From Gammaproteobacteria bacterium (GTDB taxonomy: Bacteria > Pseudomonadota > Gammaproteobacteria > Pseudomonadales > Pseudohongiellaceae), in the NCBI GenBank assembly GCA_002730035.1, contig PBYU01000045.1:18860-54597 (forward strand): a stretch of 35,738 nt of DNA, given 5' to 3'. Each line of letters begins with the position of its first letter. Positions within the stretch are counted from its first letter, which is position 1. Below the pieces are notes generated by a model, which was not told where the DNA came from, made no database searches, and saw only the letters and a program-made list of their open reading frames with translations. This document shows, in pieces, positions 7,551-16,482 of this stretch. A program made the translations under genes and the position numbers.

Positions 7551-7578
7551 GTTTCCGCGGAAACGTTTCAGCGGGAAC
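7551..7578. promoter_or_regulatory. Tandem 14-bp palindromes, possible LacI-type operator
   Basis: GTTTCCGCGGAAAC (7551-7564) is a perfect palindrome. It is followed directly by an imperfect copy, GTTTCAGCGGGAAC (7565-7578). The junction creates another perfect palindrome, GAAACGTTTC, with the central CG typical of LacI-family operators. It lies about 110 bases upstream of the EPDWSF copy A start, in the promoter region of that module. No regulator gene of that family is in the window, so the assignment is inference. Confidence 0.4.
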
Positions 7579-7649
7579 GGTTTTCTTGTGAATTTGGTCT
7601 TTACGCCTATTCATCCTCCTTATTTGATTATCTTCAGTGTCCCCTTCTC

Positions 7650-8825
7650 TTATGCTGAACTGATTCGTTGCAGCCAGTCTTCCAGTTTACGCCCAACTGT
7701 TAGCCAGGAAAAATTCTCTGCTGCCCTCTTCCTACCCTGGAGTGCCATGCGTTCAAGCTTTTCAGAATCAGCCAGTAGTGAGCGGATGGCAGATCCCAGG
7801 ACACTGGGATCGCGCTCGGTAAGAATGCCACTGTCTTCCGTCACGATTGAGGATACACCGCCACCTTCGTAGGCGACAGGTGGTGTTCCTGCAGCGAGCG
7901 CTTCAGCATAGATTATACCGAAATGCTCCTTTTTTTCTGGCGCAGCCGCTAAGATTGTGGCTGCATTTATAAGGGCGGCCTTGTCTTCGGCAGACACGAA
8001 TCCCAGCAATCTGCCCCGTCCGTTCAGGCTCTTTTCAATTTGCTGCCTTAACTCTCCATCGCCAATGAAGATCGTCGGCACTATGTCTGCGAATTCCAGA
8101 GTGGCTTCAACAACATTCTGTGGACCTTTGGATAGGGTCATCGCACCTGGACAGATTACATATCTCTCTGGAAGCGCATACTTCTTTACAATCTCTGGAC
8201 TTCGGTAGGGATGAAATTCGTCAAGATCAATGCCGCATGGAAGTACAAGGAAGCGCTCCAAAGGAAGATCAATCAGGCTTCGGACTAAGCTATCCCGAAC
8301 GTACTCGGTGGTAACAAGGAGGCCACTGGCTCCCTCGATTGCCTCCTGGATCATTGACCAGATTTTCTCGTCGTAACCTCCCTCATGTCGCGGTTCGATT
8401 CCTGTACCATGCAGGAAGAGCACATAGGGTTTTCCTGCGCGATTGGCGATGTTTGCTGTTGCTATCGCGCTGATGTTTGCATGATGACCGAGGACAATAT
8501 CGACCTCATCAATGACAGACGAAAGAGCGCGCTCATAATCCGGCAAATAAGACATAGCACGTTCATAGGTCATCCCCGCTACCTGTTCCTGCGTTTGCCC
8601 GGCAGACGGTAAATGTTCGTGAACAGGAATTAGTTGACTGTGAAGTTTGATGTCCCGGTTCATTGCGCCCGGCACCTCTTGCTCCATACCGGGATGCATA
8701 AAGAAAACCGAGCAGCCACTGGTTGCCAGATAGCGTGCTTGCTGGCGTGCCACCTCGCCACTCCCTCGTCCGGAGTTCAGAAGCAGGATCGCAACTCGCA
8801 ACTTAGATTTTTCACTATTTCTCAA
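7650..8825 (-). CDS. Family 4 glycosyltransferase (GT-B fold)
   Basis: This 391-residue cytoplasmic or membrane-associated retaining glycosyltransferase is predicted to transfer a sugar from a nucleotide donor. The N-terminal half starts with KLRVAILLLNSGRGSGEVAR, containing the Gly-rich acceptor-side loop. A linker PCGIDLDEFHP (about 196-206) is typical of the family. The C-terminal donor domain has ICPGAMTLSKGPQNVVEA, FIGDGELR and the E-x7-E motif EHFGIIYAE (Glu300 and Glu308), followed by AAGTPPVAYEGGG. The only good start in frame is TTG at 8825 with GAGGA upstream; the next ATG would delete the first strand. It stands alone, 209 bases from the module downstream, so the glycan it serves is unknown. 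Confidence 0.88.
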   Translation of the reverse strand: MRNSEKSKLRVAILLLNSGRGSGEVARQQARYLATSGCSVFFMHPGMEQEVPGAMNRDIKLHSQLIPVHEHLPSAGQTQEQVAGMTYERAMSYLPDYERALSSVIDEVDIVLGHHANISAIATANIANRAGKPYVLFLHGTGIEPRHEGGYDEKIWSMIQEAIEGASGLLVTTEYVRDSLVRSLIDLPLERFLVLPCGIDLDEFHPYRSPEIVKKYALPERYVICPGAMTLSKGPQNVVEATLEFADIVPTIFIGDGELRQQIEKSLNGRGRLLGFVSAEDKAALINAATILAAAPEKKEHFGIIYAEALAAGTPPVAYEGGGVSSIVTEDSGILTERDPSVLGSAIRSLLADSEKLERMALQGRKRAAENFSWLTVGRKLEDWLQRISSA

Positions 8826-9082
8826 GCGAATCGGGATTTCCTCTAAACACGGCTTACTGTCAATCGCTCTGAATAAGTCTCAGGGCTGTGTTCCTGTTTC
8901 TTGTTAATTATTTGACAAGGGAGTCCAGAATAAAAGGCTTTATGGTCAATTTATCTGCTTTCGGGAGTCGAATTTGAGATAAATCTGGAAAATCGCAAAT
9001 GTCCGGTTTGGGTCGTAAGTGGTGATTTCGGGGTATATTCAAATGAGGTCAGTTTCCAGAGCAAAAGGTGGGTCACTTTTGG

Positions 9083-9451
9083 ATGCAATTTAACACGCTT
9101 GCGTCACAGAAACTACAATCTCCCTTCTTCGTAGGGTATTTGTTCTATTTTATATCTAGGGGGTTTGTAGCCCAAGGCGTTTCCAGCAAACAAACAGATA
9201 AGTATGTGAAATACATTTGCGACGACATAATACCAGGCGAATTATGGGAAATTTTTCAAAAGCAGATGAAATTTGTTAAAGCGTCTCAAGCAGCGAAGAG
9301 AGAAAACGAAACTAAAGAATTTGAAATCGGCGGCGAAGCTGGGATGTGGGATGGTTCAAACTTAATCTCCTGGGATCGCAGAGCTTCCAAAACAAATCTT
9401 AAAGCTTATCTATTGAGCCAAGAGTTAGAATATTTGGAACCTAATTCTTGA
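9083..9451 (+). CDS. Hypothetical protein (122 aa), AT-rich orphan
   Basis: I do not recognise this product. It begins MQFNTLASQKLQSPFFVGYL, has one weak hydrophobic stretch (FFVGYLFYFIS) and then a mostly charged, helical region (KQTDKYVKYICDDIIPGELW, SQAAKRENETKEFEIG). There is no signal peptide or known motif. The start is ATG 9083 with AAGGTGGG about ten bases upstream; the frame is also open to a GTG at 9068. Composition is distinctly more AT-rich than the flanking genes, suggesting recent acquisition or relaxed constraint. It may be a real small accessory gene or a chance frame. Confidence 0.4.
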   Translation: MQFNTLASQKLQSPFFVGYLFYFISRGFVAQGVSSKQTDKYVKYICDDIIPGELWEIFQKQMKFVKASQAAKRENETKEFEIGGEAGMWDGSNLISWDRRASKTNLKAYLLSQELEYLEPNS

Positions 9452-9910
9452 ACCAAAACAAGGGGATTGCTCCAAAGGCGATTTATTGAAGCTGCAAGAA
9501 ATGACACCAAACTCACCAAGGGTGTCAATTGGTGCCGCCTTTTCCACAGTGAAAGGTCCGGTGTTAGCCGAAAAAAGCGGACACTGGGAAGATTTGTCAA
9601 TTTTGTTCAAAAATGCATTCAGTGGTATTGCTAAGGGAAGTAATCAGGCAAGCCAAGCCTTAGTCCGGAATGACTGCTACTGCCCTGTCATCGTGTCAGA
9701 GGGCTAGCCGAGGAGCAGTGGTGTCTCGGATGGGGGCTGAAATGGTGTGAACTACAGATCGGTCTGACAGGAGTGATCTTGCACAAACACCGCTTCCAGA
9801 AGATATCTGCCTGTCACAGATTGAGACACTCTAAGGCATGGTTTCCCTTGATAAATTTGACCAATTGGTCGAGCATTAGCCATCTTCACTCTCTGAGAAG
9901 GATTCGCACA
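9452..9910. other. 459-base stretch with no confident gene
   Basis: Short frames are open here (one of 73 codons at 9486-9707 on plus, and a competing one in another plus frame), but neither has a ribosome site, a recognisable motif or a homologous neighbour. Near its end lie a perfect 12-bp palindrome (9859-9870) and the ribosome site of the next gene (GAGAAGGA, 9895-9902). The stretch together with 8826-9451 looks like a degraded or foreign insert. Confidence 0.4.
9859..9870. promoter_or_regulatory. Perfect 12-bp palindrome upstream of CHEGNY copy B
   Basis: GACCAATTGGTC is its own reverse complement and lies 40 bases before the start codon at 9911, where an operator or activator site would be expected. 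I see no second copy elsewhere in the window, so its role is a guess. Confidence 0.35.
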
Positions 9911-10912
9911 ATGAACTGCAACACAACAAGACTTTACGCGCTTTTCTCTCTGGTATTGCTGACGGGTCAGACCATGGCCCAATCGAGTAGCGACTGGGAG
10001 TTACCGCGCACTGTAGATGGGCATCCCGATCTACAGGGTGTCTGGGAAAACAATACAATTACTCCCGTTGAGCGACCCGAGGTGTTCGGCGACAAGGAAT
10101 ATCTGACCGACGAAGACGTGGTGTTTCTGCAGCGCCGCATCCTGGAAATCGAGGCGGCCGGAGCCGATGCGCTGTTCGGTGAAGGTGTGTTGCAGGCAGC
10201 CTTCAGCGGCGAGATCAATTCCTACGATCCTTCTACTGGCAACTATGACTCCCAGTGGATGGCGGAACGCACCATTCATAGACGCACTTCGCAGATCACC
10301 GACCCACCTGACGGTCAGTATCCACCGCGCACCGAAGCGGCGATTGCCCGGTTCCGCGTCCTGGCACAGCGCCGGGAAGATCACCCCGCCGATTCCTGGA
10401 CGGATCGCCCGCTGGGCGAGCGCTGCCTGTCATTCGGAGCACCACGGCTGGGTTCCGGCTACAACAGCTACTGGCAGATCGTGCAATCTGAAAGCACCGT
10501 GGCAATCGTGCAGGAAATGGCCCATGACGTACGCATTGTTCCGATAGTGGAGAAACCTCATTTAAGTGACAGCGTGAAGCTATGGCACGGCGATTCCCGT
10601 GGCTGGTGGGAAGGCGATACGCTGGTCATCGAGACAACCAACTACTCCAATGCCAGCAGTTCCGGTCCGGACACTGAGAAGAAGGTCAATGTGGAACGGC
10701 TGACTCGAACTGGCGAGCACGCCCTGCAGTATCAGTTTACCTCCCACGATCCGGGTTCATACACGGCGCCTTATACCCGTGAGATTATCTTCGACAAGTC
10801 GCCGGACAAGATTTATGAATACGCCTGTCATGAAGGCAATTACGGCATGAGCAATATTCTTTCCGGTCATCGTGCCGAGGAGAGAATGGCGGCAGATGCA
10901 GCCGCAAATTAG
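9911..10912 (+). CDS. Exported 'CHEGNY' family protein, copy B
   Basis: This is a 333-residue exported protein of unknown function. The start is ATG 9911, which gives a clean signal peptide (MNCNTTRLYALFSLVLLTGQ, cleavage near TMAQ) and has GAGAAGGA eight bases upstream; the open frame to 9773 is just upstream sequence. It has the same motif order as the other two copies: HPDLQGVWENNTITPVERP, DPPDGQYPPRTEAAIAR, GERC, a QIVQ strand, EMAHDVRIVP, GDSRGWWEGDTLVIETTNY, DPGSYTAPY, and YEYACHEGNYGMSNILSGHR. Unlike the other two copies it has no EPDWSF or microprotein partner next to it, and it ends in its own terminator, so it appears to be a single-gene transcript. Confidence 0.82.
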   Translation: MNCNTTRLYALFSLVLLTGQTMAQSSSDWELPRTVDGHPDLQGVWENNTITPVERPEVFGDKEYLTDEDVVFLQRRILEIEAAGADALFGEGVLQAAFSGEINSYDPSTGNYDSQWMAERTIHRRTSQITDPPDGQYPPRTEAAIARFRVLAQRREDHPADSWTDRPLGERCLSFGAPRLGSGYNSYWQIVQSESTVAIVQEMAHDVRIVPIVEKPHLSDSVKLWHGDSRGWWEGDTLVIETTNYSNASSSGPDTEKKVNVERLTRTGEHALQYQFTSHDPGSYTAPYTREIIFDKSPDKIYEYACHEGNYGMSNILSGHRAEERMAADAAAN

Positions 10913-10931
10913 TGTTGGTGGTTGATAAGGA

Positions 10932-10958
10932 AAGGGCGAGCACTGTCTCGCCCTTTTT
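10932..10958 (+). terminator. Rho-independent terminator after CHEGNY copy B
   Basis: A nine-base stem, AAGGGCGAG paired with CTCGCCCTT, closes a six-base loop (CACTGT) and runs into TTTTT. It begins 19 bases after the stop codon at 10912. Confidence 0.9.
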
Positions 10959-10999
10959 GCAGCAATCGTAGAAATAATCACCCTTCAGGACTATAGTAA

Positions 11000-12076
11000 A
11001 TGGCCGCCGAGCCCGCAAATTCCACTCTCTCGCAAAACCCCGAAGCAATAGTCGGGCCTTTCACCGACATCGTACAGCGCACAACAGGAATAATTGCTGC
11101 CAATACGCCTAATGACCTGCATTGGGATCGTCTTTTAATCATGTTGTTCCTTGCTCTGGCGATCTTCGTGATTTACAACGGGCATGGCGCCAAAGCTGCC
11201 GACGGTGGAGAACGCAAGACCGGCTTGCTGCAGTTCCTGCTGCCACGGGACATCTATACCCACGTCTCCGCTCGCGTCGACGTCTGGTTATGGGTGCTGG
11301 AACGGGTACTGCGGCCGTTTTGGTTTGTGGGCTTGTTTGCCACGGTAGGACCGACGACTGAACAAACGGTTATTTCCTCATTGGAGTTTGTATTCGGTGC
11401 CACGCCTGCTTTTGAATCGGCCTTTAGCTGGATGCTGCTGTACAGCCTTTTCAGTCTGCTGTGCTACGACTTCATGTTCTTTTCCTTCCACTATACGATG
11501 CACAAGGTCCCTGCACTGTGGGCGATTCACAAGATTCATCATACCGCCGAGGTGTTGACACCGCTAACCCGCACTCGAGAGCACTTCCTGGCCGGTCCGA
11601 TCTGGGCGACCGGATCGGCATTCGCCTTTGGCGTGGCTGCGGGCCTGTTTGCTTACCTTTTTAACGGCGGCATAACCCAGGCGACGCTTTTCAATGTCAG
11701 CTTCTTCTCGTTCCTGTTTGGACTGACCGGTGCGTTTCGTCACTACCACATTGAATTCCGTTACCCGCGTTGGCTGTCGGTCTGGATTCAGAGCCCGGCC
11801 ATGCATCATGTGCACCACAGTTATCTGCAGAAACACTGGGATACCAATATGGCGGCGGTCACCAGTATCTTTGACAGGCTATTCGGTACGCTGTATATCC
11901 CGGAGAAAAATGAACACACCCCCTGGGGAATCGGCCCGGATACCCAGGACCAATATCGCTCATTCTGGCAGAACACGATTGGTCCTTTCCGCGACTGGTA
12001 CCGGATGCTGAGCCGGGGCCAATCTCCCCAAGCTGGCGCAGTGCCGACGCCTACCGAAGAAGCGCGGGAGTCCTGA
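11000..12076 (+). CDS. Sterol desaturase / fatty acid hydroxylase family membrane protein
   Basis: This 358-residue integral membrane enzyme belongs to the di-iron desaturase/hydroxylase superfamily, which inserts oxygen or a double bond into lipids. The histidine boxes are complete: HYTMH (164-168), HKIHH (177-181), HYH around 248-250 and HHVHHS (269-274). Hydrophobic helices occur at about 44-60, 143-165, 202-222 and 228-243. AGGA precedes the ATG by about ten bases. The C-terminal tail is hydrophilic and Pro-rich. It lies between a terminator and the PQQ dehydrogenase run (gap 120 bases), so it may have its own promoter. The substrate (fatty acid, sterol, hopanoid, carotenoid) cannot be read from sequence. 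Confidence 0.9.
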   Translation: MAAEPANSTLSQNPEAIVGPFTDIVQRTTGIIAANTPNDLHWDRLLIMLFLALAIFVIYNGHGAKAADGGERKTGLLQFLLPRDIYTHVSARVDVWLWVLERVLRPFWFVGLFATVGPTTEQTVISSLEFVFGATPAFESAFSWMLLYSLFSLLCYDFMFFSFHYTMHKVPALWAIHKIHHTAEVLTPLTRTREHFLAGPIWATGSAFAFGVAAGLFAYLFNGGITQATLFNVSFFSFLFGLTGAFRHYHIEFRYPRWLSVWIQSPAMHHVHHSYLQKHWDTNMAAVTSIFDRLFGTLYIPEKNEHTPWGIGPDTQDQYRSFWQNTIGPFRDWYRMLSRGQSPQAGAVPTPTEEARES

Positions 12077-12196
12077 GACCCCAAAGCGGCTGAACACTCC
12101 TAAAAATCACCCATTAGTCCTTAAACTGGCTCGCCGAATCAGTTAATCTCCTGTTAGTCCCCAAATAATAAGAGCTAGTGCCAAGGGAGTCCCAAC

Positions 12197-13993
12197 ATGC
12201 ATAGACCGCCCCCCTCTGTCGGCCCGATCTGGACCATCCTGAATTTGTGGCTAGTGGTACTACTTGCTATGCCCCTGGCTAGCTATTCTCAGGACGACGA
12301 CTTCGTTCCAGTTACCGATGCGATGCTGCAGGACCCGGCGGACGGCGACTGGCTCATGTGGCGTCGTACCCTGGACAGCTGGGGTTACAGCCCCCTCGAT
12401 CAGGTAAACCGTGACAACGTCGATCAACTACGCATGGTGTGGACCCGCGACCTGGCTACCGGCACCGGAGAAGGCACGCCACTGGCTTATAACGGCGTAC
12501 TCTATATGCCCCAGTCGAGCGACGTCATCCAGGCAATCGATGCCGTGACTGGCAACCTGCTATGGGACTATCGGCGCCCGATCCCGGAGGATTTGTATGA
12601 GATGGTGGGGGGTAATGCCCGCAACAATCGCAACCTCGCTATCTATGAGAACAAGATCATCAACACCTCAGATGACAACCACATCTTCGCCCTCGACGCG
12701 TTGACGGGAGAGTTAGTCTGGGAAACCGAGATCTTAGACTATCAGGTGAATTCTGCGACCCACAGCTCGGGACCCATCATCGCCGATGGCCTGGCTGTTT
12801 CGGGGCGCAGTTGCCGTCCCTGGGGCGGACCGAATGCCTGCGTCATCGTGGCGCACAATGCCAGCACGGGTGAGGAAGTATGGCGCCGCCGCCTGATACC
12901 GGCGCCTGGCGAGCCCGGCGATGAGACCTGGGGCGATGTGGCCTTTGAGGATCGCCACCATGTCGGCTCTTGGATGGTGGCGAGCTATGACCCCGAACTC
13001 CAGCTTATCATCATGGGCACTTCCGTGACCTCACCCGCTCCGAAGTTCTACCTTGGCGGTACAGATAACAAACATCTTTATCACAACTCCACTCTGGCAC
13101 TGGAGGTTGATACCGGAGAAATTCGGTGGTACTACCAACATCTGAACGACCATTGGGATCTCGATCATCCCTTCGAACGACTGTTAGTTGAAACTGTTGT
13201 CGCCCCGGATCCCGATGAGGTCAGATGGATTAGCCCTAACTTTCGTTCTGGGGAAACTAGAAAAGTGATTACCGGCATTCCCGGCAAGACCGGTGTGGTT
13301 TACACATTAGACAGGGCAACCGGTGAGTTCCTATGGGCAACAGAGACCGTTGAGCAGAACGTCATCATAGACATCGACGGCGCCGGCGCAGTCACCGAGA
13401 ATCCGGAGATCATCTTCCGGGAAGCCGAACAGATCGTGTTCGTGTGCCCTACCTGGACCGGCGGCAAGGACTGGGAAGCCGGAGCCTACAGCCCGCTAAC
13501 CAATACCATGTATTACCCGCTGCGAAACACCTGCGCCAATATGCTGGCTACCGGCAACTTCGAGAGTGAAACGGCGCGCGCGCTTACCGCAGGCGGCCAG
13601 GGCGGGTTGGATATCTACCAGCTGGCGGCCCGCCATCAAATTACCCCGGGCACCACCAACCTCGGCACAGTACGGGCGATCTCGGCAGAAACGGGTCGCA
13701 CCGAATGGCTATTCGAACAACGAGCTGGCACTATGTCACTGGCGGCTACTGGTGGTGGACTGATCTTCGGCGGCGATTCCAATGGCCGCTTTCGTGCCTT
13801 CGATCATGAGACTGGCGAGGTCTTGTGGGAAGTAAACCTGGGTTCCTCAGTCAGTGGCTACCCGATCACCTACTCGGTAGACGGCGTACAATATGTAGCA
13901 GTTAACACCGGTGGCGGGCAGATCAATCTGACGCCGGAATTACGCCCCAGCCGCGGCACCAATCTGTTCGTGTTTGCCTTGCCTGCACGCTAA
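12197..13993 (+). CDS. Periplasmic PQQ-dependent dehydrogenase-like beta-propeller
   Basis: This is a 598-residue protein with a signal peptide (hydrophobic core about 13-29) and the repeated tryptophan-docking pattern of eight-bladed PQQ alcohol dehydrogenases (for example DAVTGNLLWDYRRP, DALTGELVWETE, NASTGEEVWRR, DRATGEFLWATE, DHETGEVLWEVN). Family members oxidise alcohols or aldehydes in the periplasm and pass electrons to a c-type cytochrome. The catalytic Asp region is HWDLDHPFER (Asp321/Asp323). Instead of the adjacent Cys-Cys ring and the SGAEFG-type calcium loop of methanol dehydrogenases it has SGRSCRPWGGPNAC (Cys206 and Cys215), which marks a divergent subclass. No CxxCH heme motif is present. 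AAGGGAG lies eight bases before ATG 12197. It is the first gene of a tight four-gene run. PQQ synthesis genes are not in the window. Confidence 0.88.
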   Translation: MHRPPPSVGPIWTILNLWLVVLLAMPLASYSQDDDFVPVTDAMLQDPADGDWLMWRRTLDSWGYSPLDQVNRDNVDQLRMVWTRDLATGTGEGTPLAYNGVLYMPQSSDVIQAIDAVTGNLLWDYRRPIPEDLYEMVGGNARNNRNLAIYENKIINTSDDNHIFALDALTGELVWETEILDYQVNSATHSSGPIIADGLAVSGRSCRPWGGPNACVIVAHNASTGEEVWRRRLIPAPGEPGDETWGDVAFEDRHHVGSWMVASYDPELQLIIMGTSVTSPAPKFYLGGTDNKHLYHNSTLALEVDTGEIRWYYQHLNDHWDLDHPFERLLVETVVAPDPDEVRWISPNFRSGETRKVITGIPGKTGVVYTLDRATGEFLWATETVEQNVIIDIDGAGAVTENPEIIFREAEQIVFVCPTWTGGKDWEAGAYSPLTNTMYYPLRNTCANMLATGNFESETARALTAGGQGGLDIYQLAARHQITPGTTNLGTVRAISAETGRTEWLFEQRAGTMSLAATGGGLIFGGDSNGRFRAFDHETGEVLWEVNLGSSVSGYPITYSVDGVQYVAVNTGGGQINLTPELRPSRGTNLFVFALPAR

Positions 13994-14029
13994 ATTAGCA
14001 ACAACCCGATTTTGAAAAAGGAGTACATC

Positions 14030-15376
14030 ATGCAATTCAATCTACTGGAAACCAACAAAAACCAGTTCCCTAAAATACTGATCGCTGCCTGCATTGTAGT
14101 GCTGGCAGCCTGCGCACCGGTAAGCGACAACACAGCCGTTCAGTCAGTGGCAGTACGCGATTCCAGCAGTGCGCTGGAACTGGTTGCTGCCGAAGCCGCC
14201 GGCATGGATACCAGCAGGCTGGATCGGGTCACCGCCGCCATGCAGGGTTTCGTCGACGATGGACTGCTGGCCGGTGTGGTCACCATGGCAGCGCGTGACA
14301 ACAAGATCGTACATTTCGAATCGGTGGGCTACCGTGACCTGGAGGCCCAGGCACCGATGACCAACGATGCCATCTTCAGAATCTATTCCATGAGCAAACC
14401 CATTACCGGCGTCGCATTGATGGTGCTCTACGAAGAAGGCAAGTTTCGCCTGGCCGATCCGGTTGAGATGTATCTACCGGAGCTCAAGGATCTACAGGTC
14501 TATGCCGGTGAAGATGAGAATGGCAACATGATCACGGAACCGCAGAATCACAAGATGACAATCCGGGAACTGATGAGCCATACCGGTGGCTTGACCTACG
14601 GTATCTTCGCGCAATCGGCAGTGGATACACAATACCAAGAAAACGAATTACTAAGTACCGACCTGACCTTGCAGGAATTCACCAGCAGACTCGGCAGCAT
14701 CCCCTTGAAACACCAGCCGGGTTCACTCTGGGAGTACAGTGTCTCGGTTGATGTACAGGGCTATCTCGTTGAGAAATTAGCCGGGCAGTCCTTCGGTGAA
14801 TTTCTGGAAGAACGCATCTTCGATCCATTGGGCATGACCGATACGGACTTCCATGTACCCGAAGAGAAGGTCTCCAGGTTCGCCCAGGTATACAACTACG
14901 ATGATTCAGGCGAGCTACAGGCTGCAGAAATTTTCGATGGAGCGAATTTTCTGGAAGACCCGGTCTTCGAATCCGGCGGTGGTGGCCTGGTTTCCACCGC
15001 AATGGACTACATGCGCTTCAGCCAGATGCTGTTAAATGGTGGGGAGCTGGACGGTGTGCGAATCCTGGCTCCGCTGACGGTTGACCTGATGCACCGTGAC
15101 CAGACTCCTCCCGGTATGGGTGGGGCAATGTCCGGACTGGGCGGCACTTCCTTTGGCCTGGATTTCGCCATCATCGAAGATCCGGTCGAAGCCGAAGGCT
15201 ACTCAACAGGCGAATACTACTGGGGTGGTGCTGCCGGCACCTGGTTCTGGATCGATCCGGTTGAAGAACTGGTGTTCGTCGGCATGATTCAACAGACAGG
15301 TAGTAGATTGCCGGATGTGCGTTCCACTTCGAAGCGCCTGATTTACCAATCTATCATGGAACCTAATGGTATTTAG
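14030..15376 (+). CDS. Serine hydrolase lipoprotein, beta-lactamase/EstB type
   Basis: This 448-residue enzyme of the class C beta-lactamase / penicillin-binding-like fold is usually an esterase in such contexts. The nucleophile motif S-x-x-K is SMSK (Ser120, Lys123) in FRIYSMSKPITGVALM; the Tyr motif is YSVSVDVQGY (Tyr236); SHTGGLTYG and GGAAGTWFWIDP complete the pocket. The N-terminus ends in a lipobox (VVLAAC, Cys28), so it should be membrane-tethered facing the periplasm. I chose ATG 14030 because AAGGAG lies six bases upstream; the earlier ATG at 14012 overlaps that site. It sits 36 bases after the PQQ gene, so the two are probably cotranscribed. Confidence 0.9.
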   Translation: MQFNLLETNKNQFPKILIAACIVVLAACAPVSDNTAVQSVAVRDSSSALELVAAEAAGMDTSRLDRVTAAMQGFVDDGLLAGVVTMAARDNKIVHFESVGYRDLEAQAPMTNDAIFRIYSMSKPITGVALMVLYEEGKFRLADPVEMYLPELKDLQVYAGEDENGNMITEPQNHKMTIRELMSHTGGLTYGIFAQSAVDTQYQENELLSTDLTLQEFTSRLGSIPLKHQPGSLWEYSVSVDVQGYLVEKLAGQSFGEFLEERIFDPLGMTDTDFHVPEEKVSRFAQVYNYDDSGELQAAEIFDGANFLEDPVFESGGGGLVSTAMDYMRFSQMLLNGGELDGVRILAPLTVDLMHRDQTPPGMGGAMSGLGGTSFGLDFAIIEDPVEAEGYSTGEYYWGGAAGTWFWIDPVEELVFVGMIQQTGSRLPDVRSTSKRLIYQSIMEPNGI

Positions 15377-15424
15377 AGTTAGACCTGACCCTAATAATTT
15401 CTTGAGAAGTATAGGACCCGCACT

Positions 15425-16453
15425 ATGTTAATTATTAAAAAATGGATTGTTTCACTTTCCACTACTGCGCTGCTCTGCAGTATGGGGACTGCGCTGGCAG
15501 CCGAGCAATGGCCAGCCGAACCGCCTGTGGAACCACCTGCGGATTGGGGTCCAGTGTCGGCTAATTTTGAGGAGATACCCTACCCTTATCCGGTGCATTT
15601 TCTGGAGTTGAATCGTTTCGACCAGGATATGCGCATGGCTTATATGGATGTTGCCCCTACCGGCCGTAGCAACGGCCAGACTGTGCTATGGCAACACGGC
15701 ATGAATTTCTATGCGGAAGCCTATACGCCCACTATCAATGAGTTGTCTGCGCAAGGTTTTCGAGTACTGGCTGTAGACCGCATCGGTTACGGCAAGTCTT
15801 CCAAGCCGATCATTCCCTATAACTTCAATTTCGTCGCCGCCAACATGAAAGCACTGCTCGATGAATTAGGCATCGAAGAGACAGCCATCGTCGGGCATTC
15901 AATGGGGGGCATGGTGGTGAGCCGTTTCGCCATGTTGTACCCGGATGTCACGACACATGTGGTGATGGTCAACCAGATCGGGCTGACGGATCAGCGCCAG
16001 GGTCGACCCTGGAGTGATCCCTATGCCGGCGGTGTTGGCACTTCCAGCTACCGCTCAATCCTGGCCGGGCACCGACGCTACTTTCCGCAGGAGTGGCCAC
16101 CGGCTCACCTGGAATTCGTACGCCGGCAATTCGGTCAGACCATGAGTGGCGAATGGCCTCGTTTATCGATGGTGAGAAGACTACAGGGCGGGATGCTGTA
16201 CAACGATCCGGTGGTCTACGACTGGCAACACATCGACAGCAAGGCCCTGGTACTGGCTGGCGAAGAAGATGGCCTGGCGGCAAATTTTGCAGAGTTGGCG
16301 CACAATGTGAACGACCAGTTGCAGAACTCGACGATACTACTGTATCCCGGCATCGGCCATGCACCGCAGATCGAAATACCCGATCAGTTTCATACAGACC
16401 TGATTCGCTTTTTGCGTTCGGATCCCGATGAACCGGCGAGTGAATGGAAGTAA
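15425..16453 (+). CDS. Exported alpha/beta hydrolase
   Basis: This 342-residue alpha/beta-hydrolase-fold enzyme has a signal peptide (cleavage near ALAAEQ). The oxyanion segment is WQHGMNFYAEAY, the nucleophile elbow GHSMGG (Ser159), and the likely acid and base are Asp282 in LAGEEDGLA and His312 in GIGHAPQIE. After the signal comes a Pro-rich segment (residues 30-44). The family covers esterases, C-C hydrolases and haloperoxidase-like enzymes; the serine nucleophile separates it from the Asp-nucleophile enzyme encoded next. It is third of the four-gene run, 48 bases after the serine hydrolase and 29 bases before the dehalogenase-like gene. A short tract reading TTAGACCTGACCCTAATAAT lies in the gap just upstream. 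Confidence 0.9.
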   Translation: MLIIKKWIVSLSTTALLCSMGTALAAEQWPAEPPVEPPADWGPVSANFEEIPYPYPVHFLELNRFDQDMRMAYMDVAPTGRSNGQTVLWQHGMNFYAEAYTPTINELSAQGFRVLAVDRIGYGKSSKPIIPYNFNFVAANMKALLDELGIEETAIVGHSMGGMVVSRFAMLYPDVTTHVVMVNQIGLTDQRQGRPWSDPYAGGVGTSSYRSILAGHRRYFPQEWPPAHLEFVRRQFGQTMSGEWPRLSMVRRLQGGMLYNDPVVYDWQHIDSKALVLAGEEDGLAANFAELAHNVNDQLQNSTILLYPGIGHAPQIEIPDQFHTDLIRFLRSDPDEPASEWK

Positions 16454-16482
16454 ACTAAACGCCATATAGATAAGGAATCATC

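Noticed and set aside
9486..9707. 73-codon plus-strand frame
   Set aside because: No ribosome site, no motif, and a competing frame of similar quality overlaps it.
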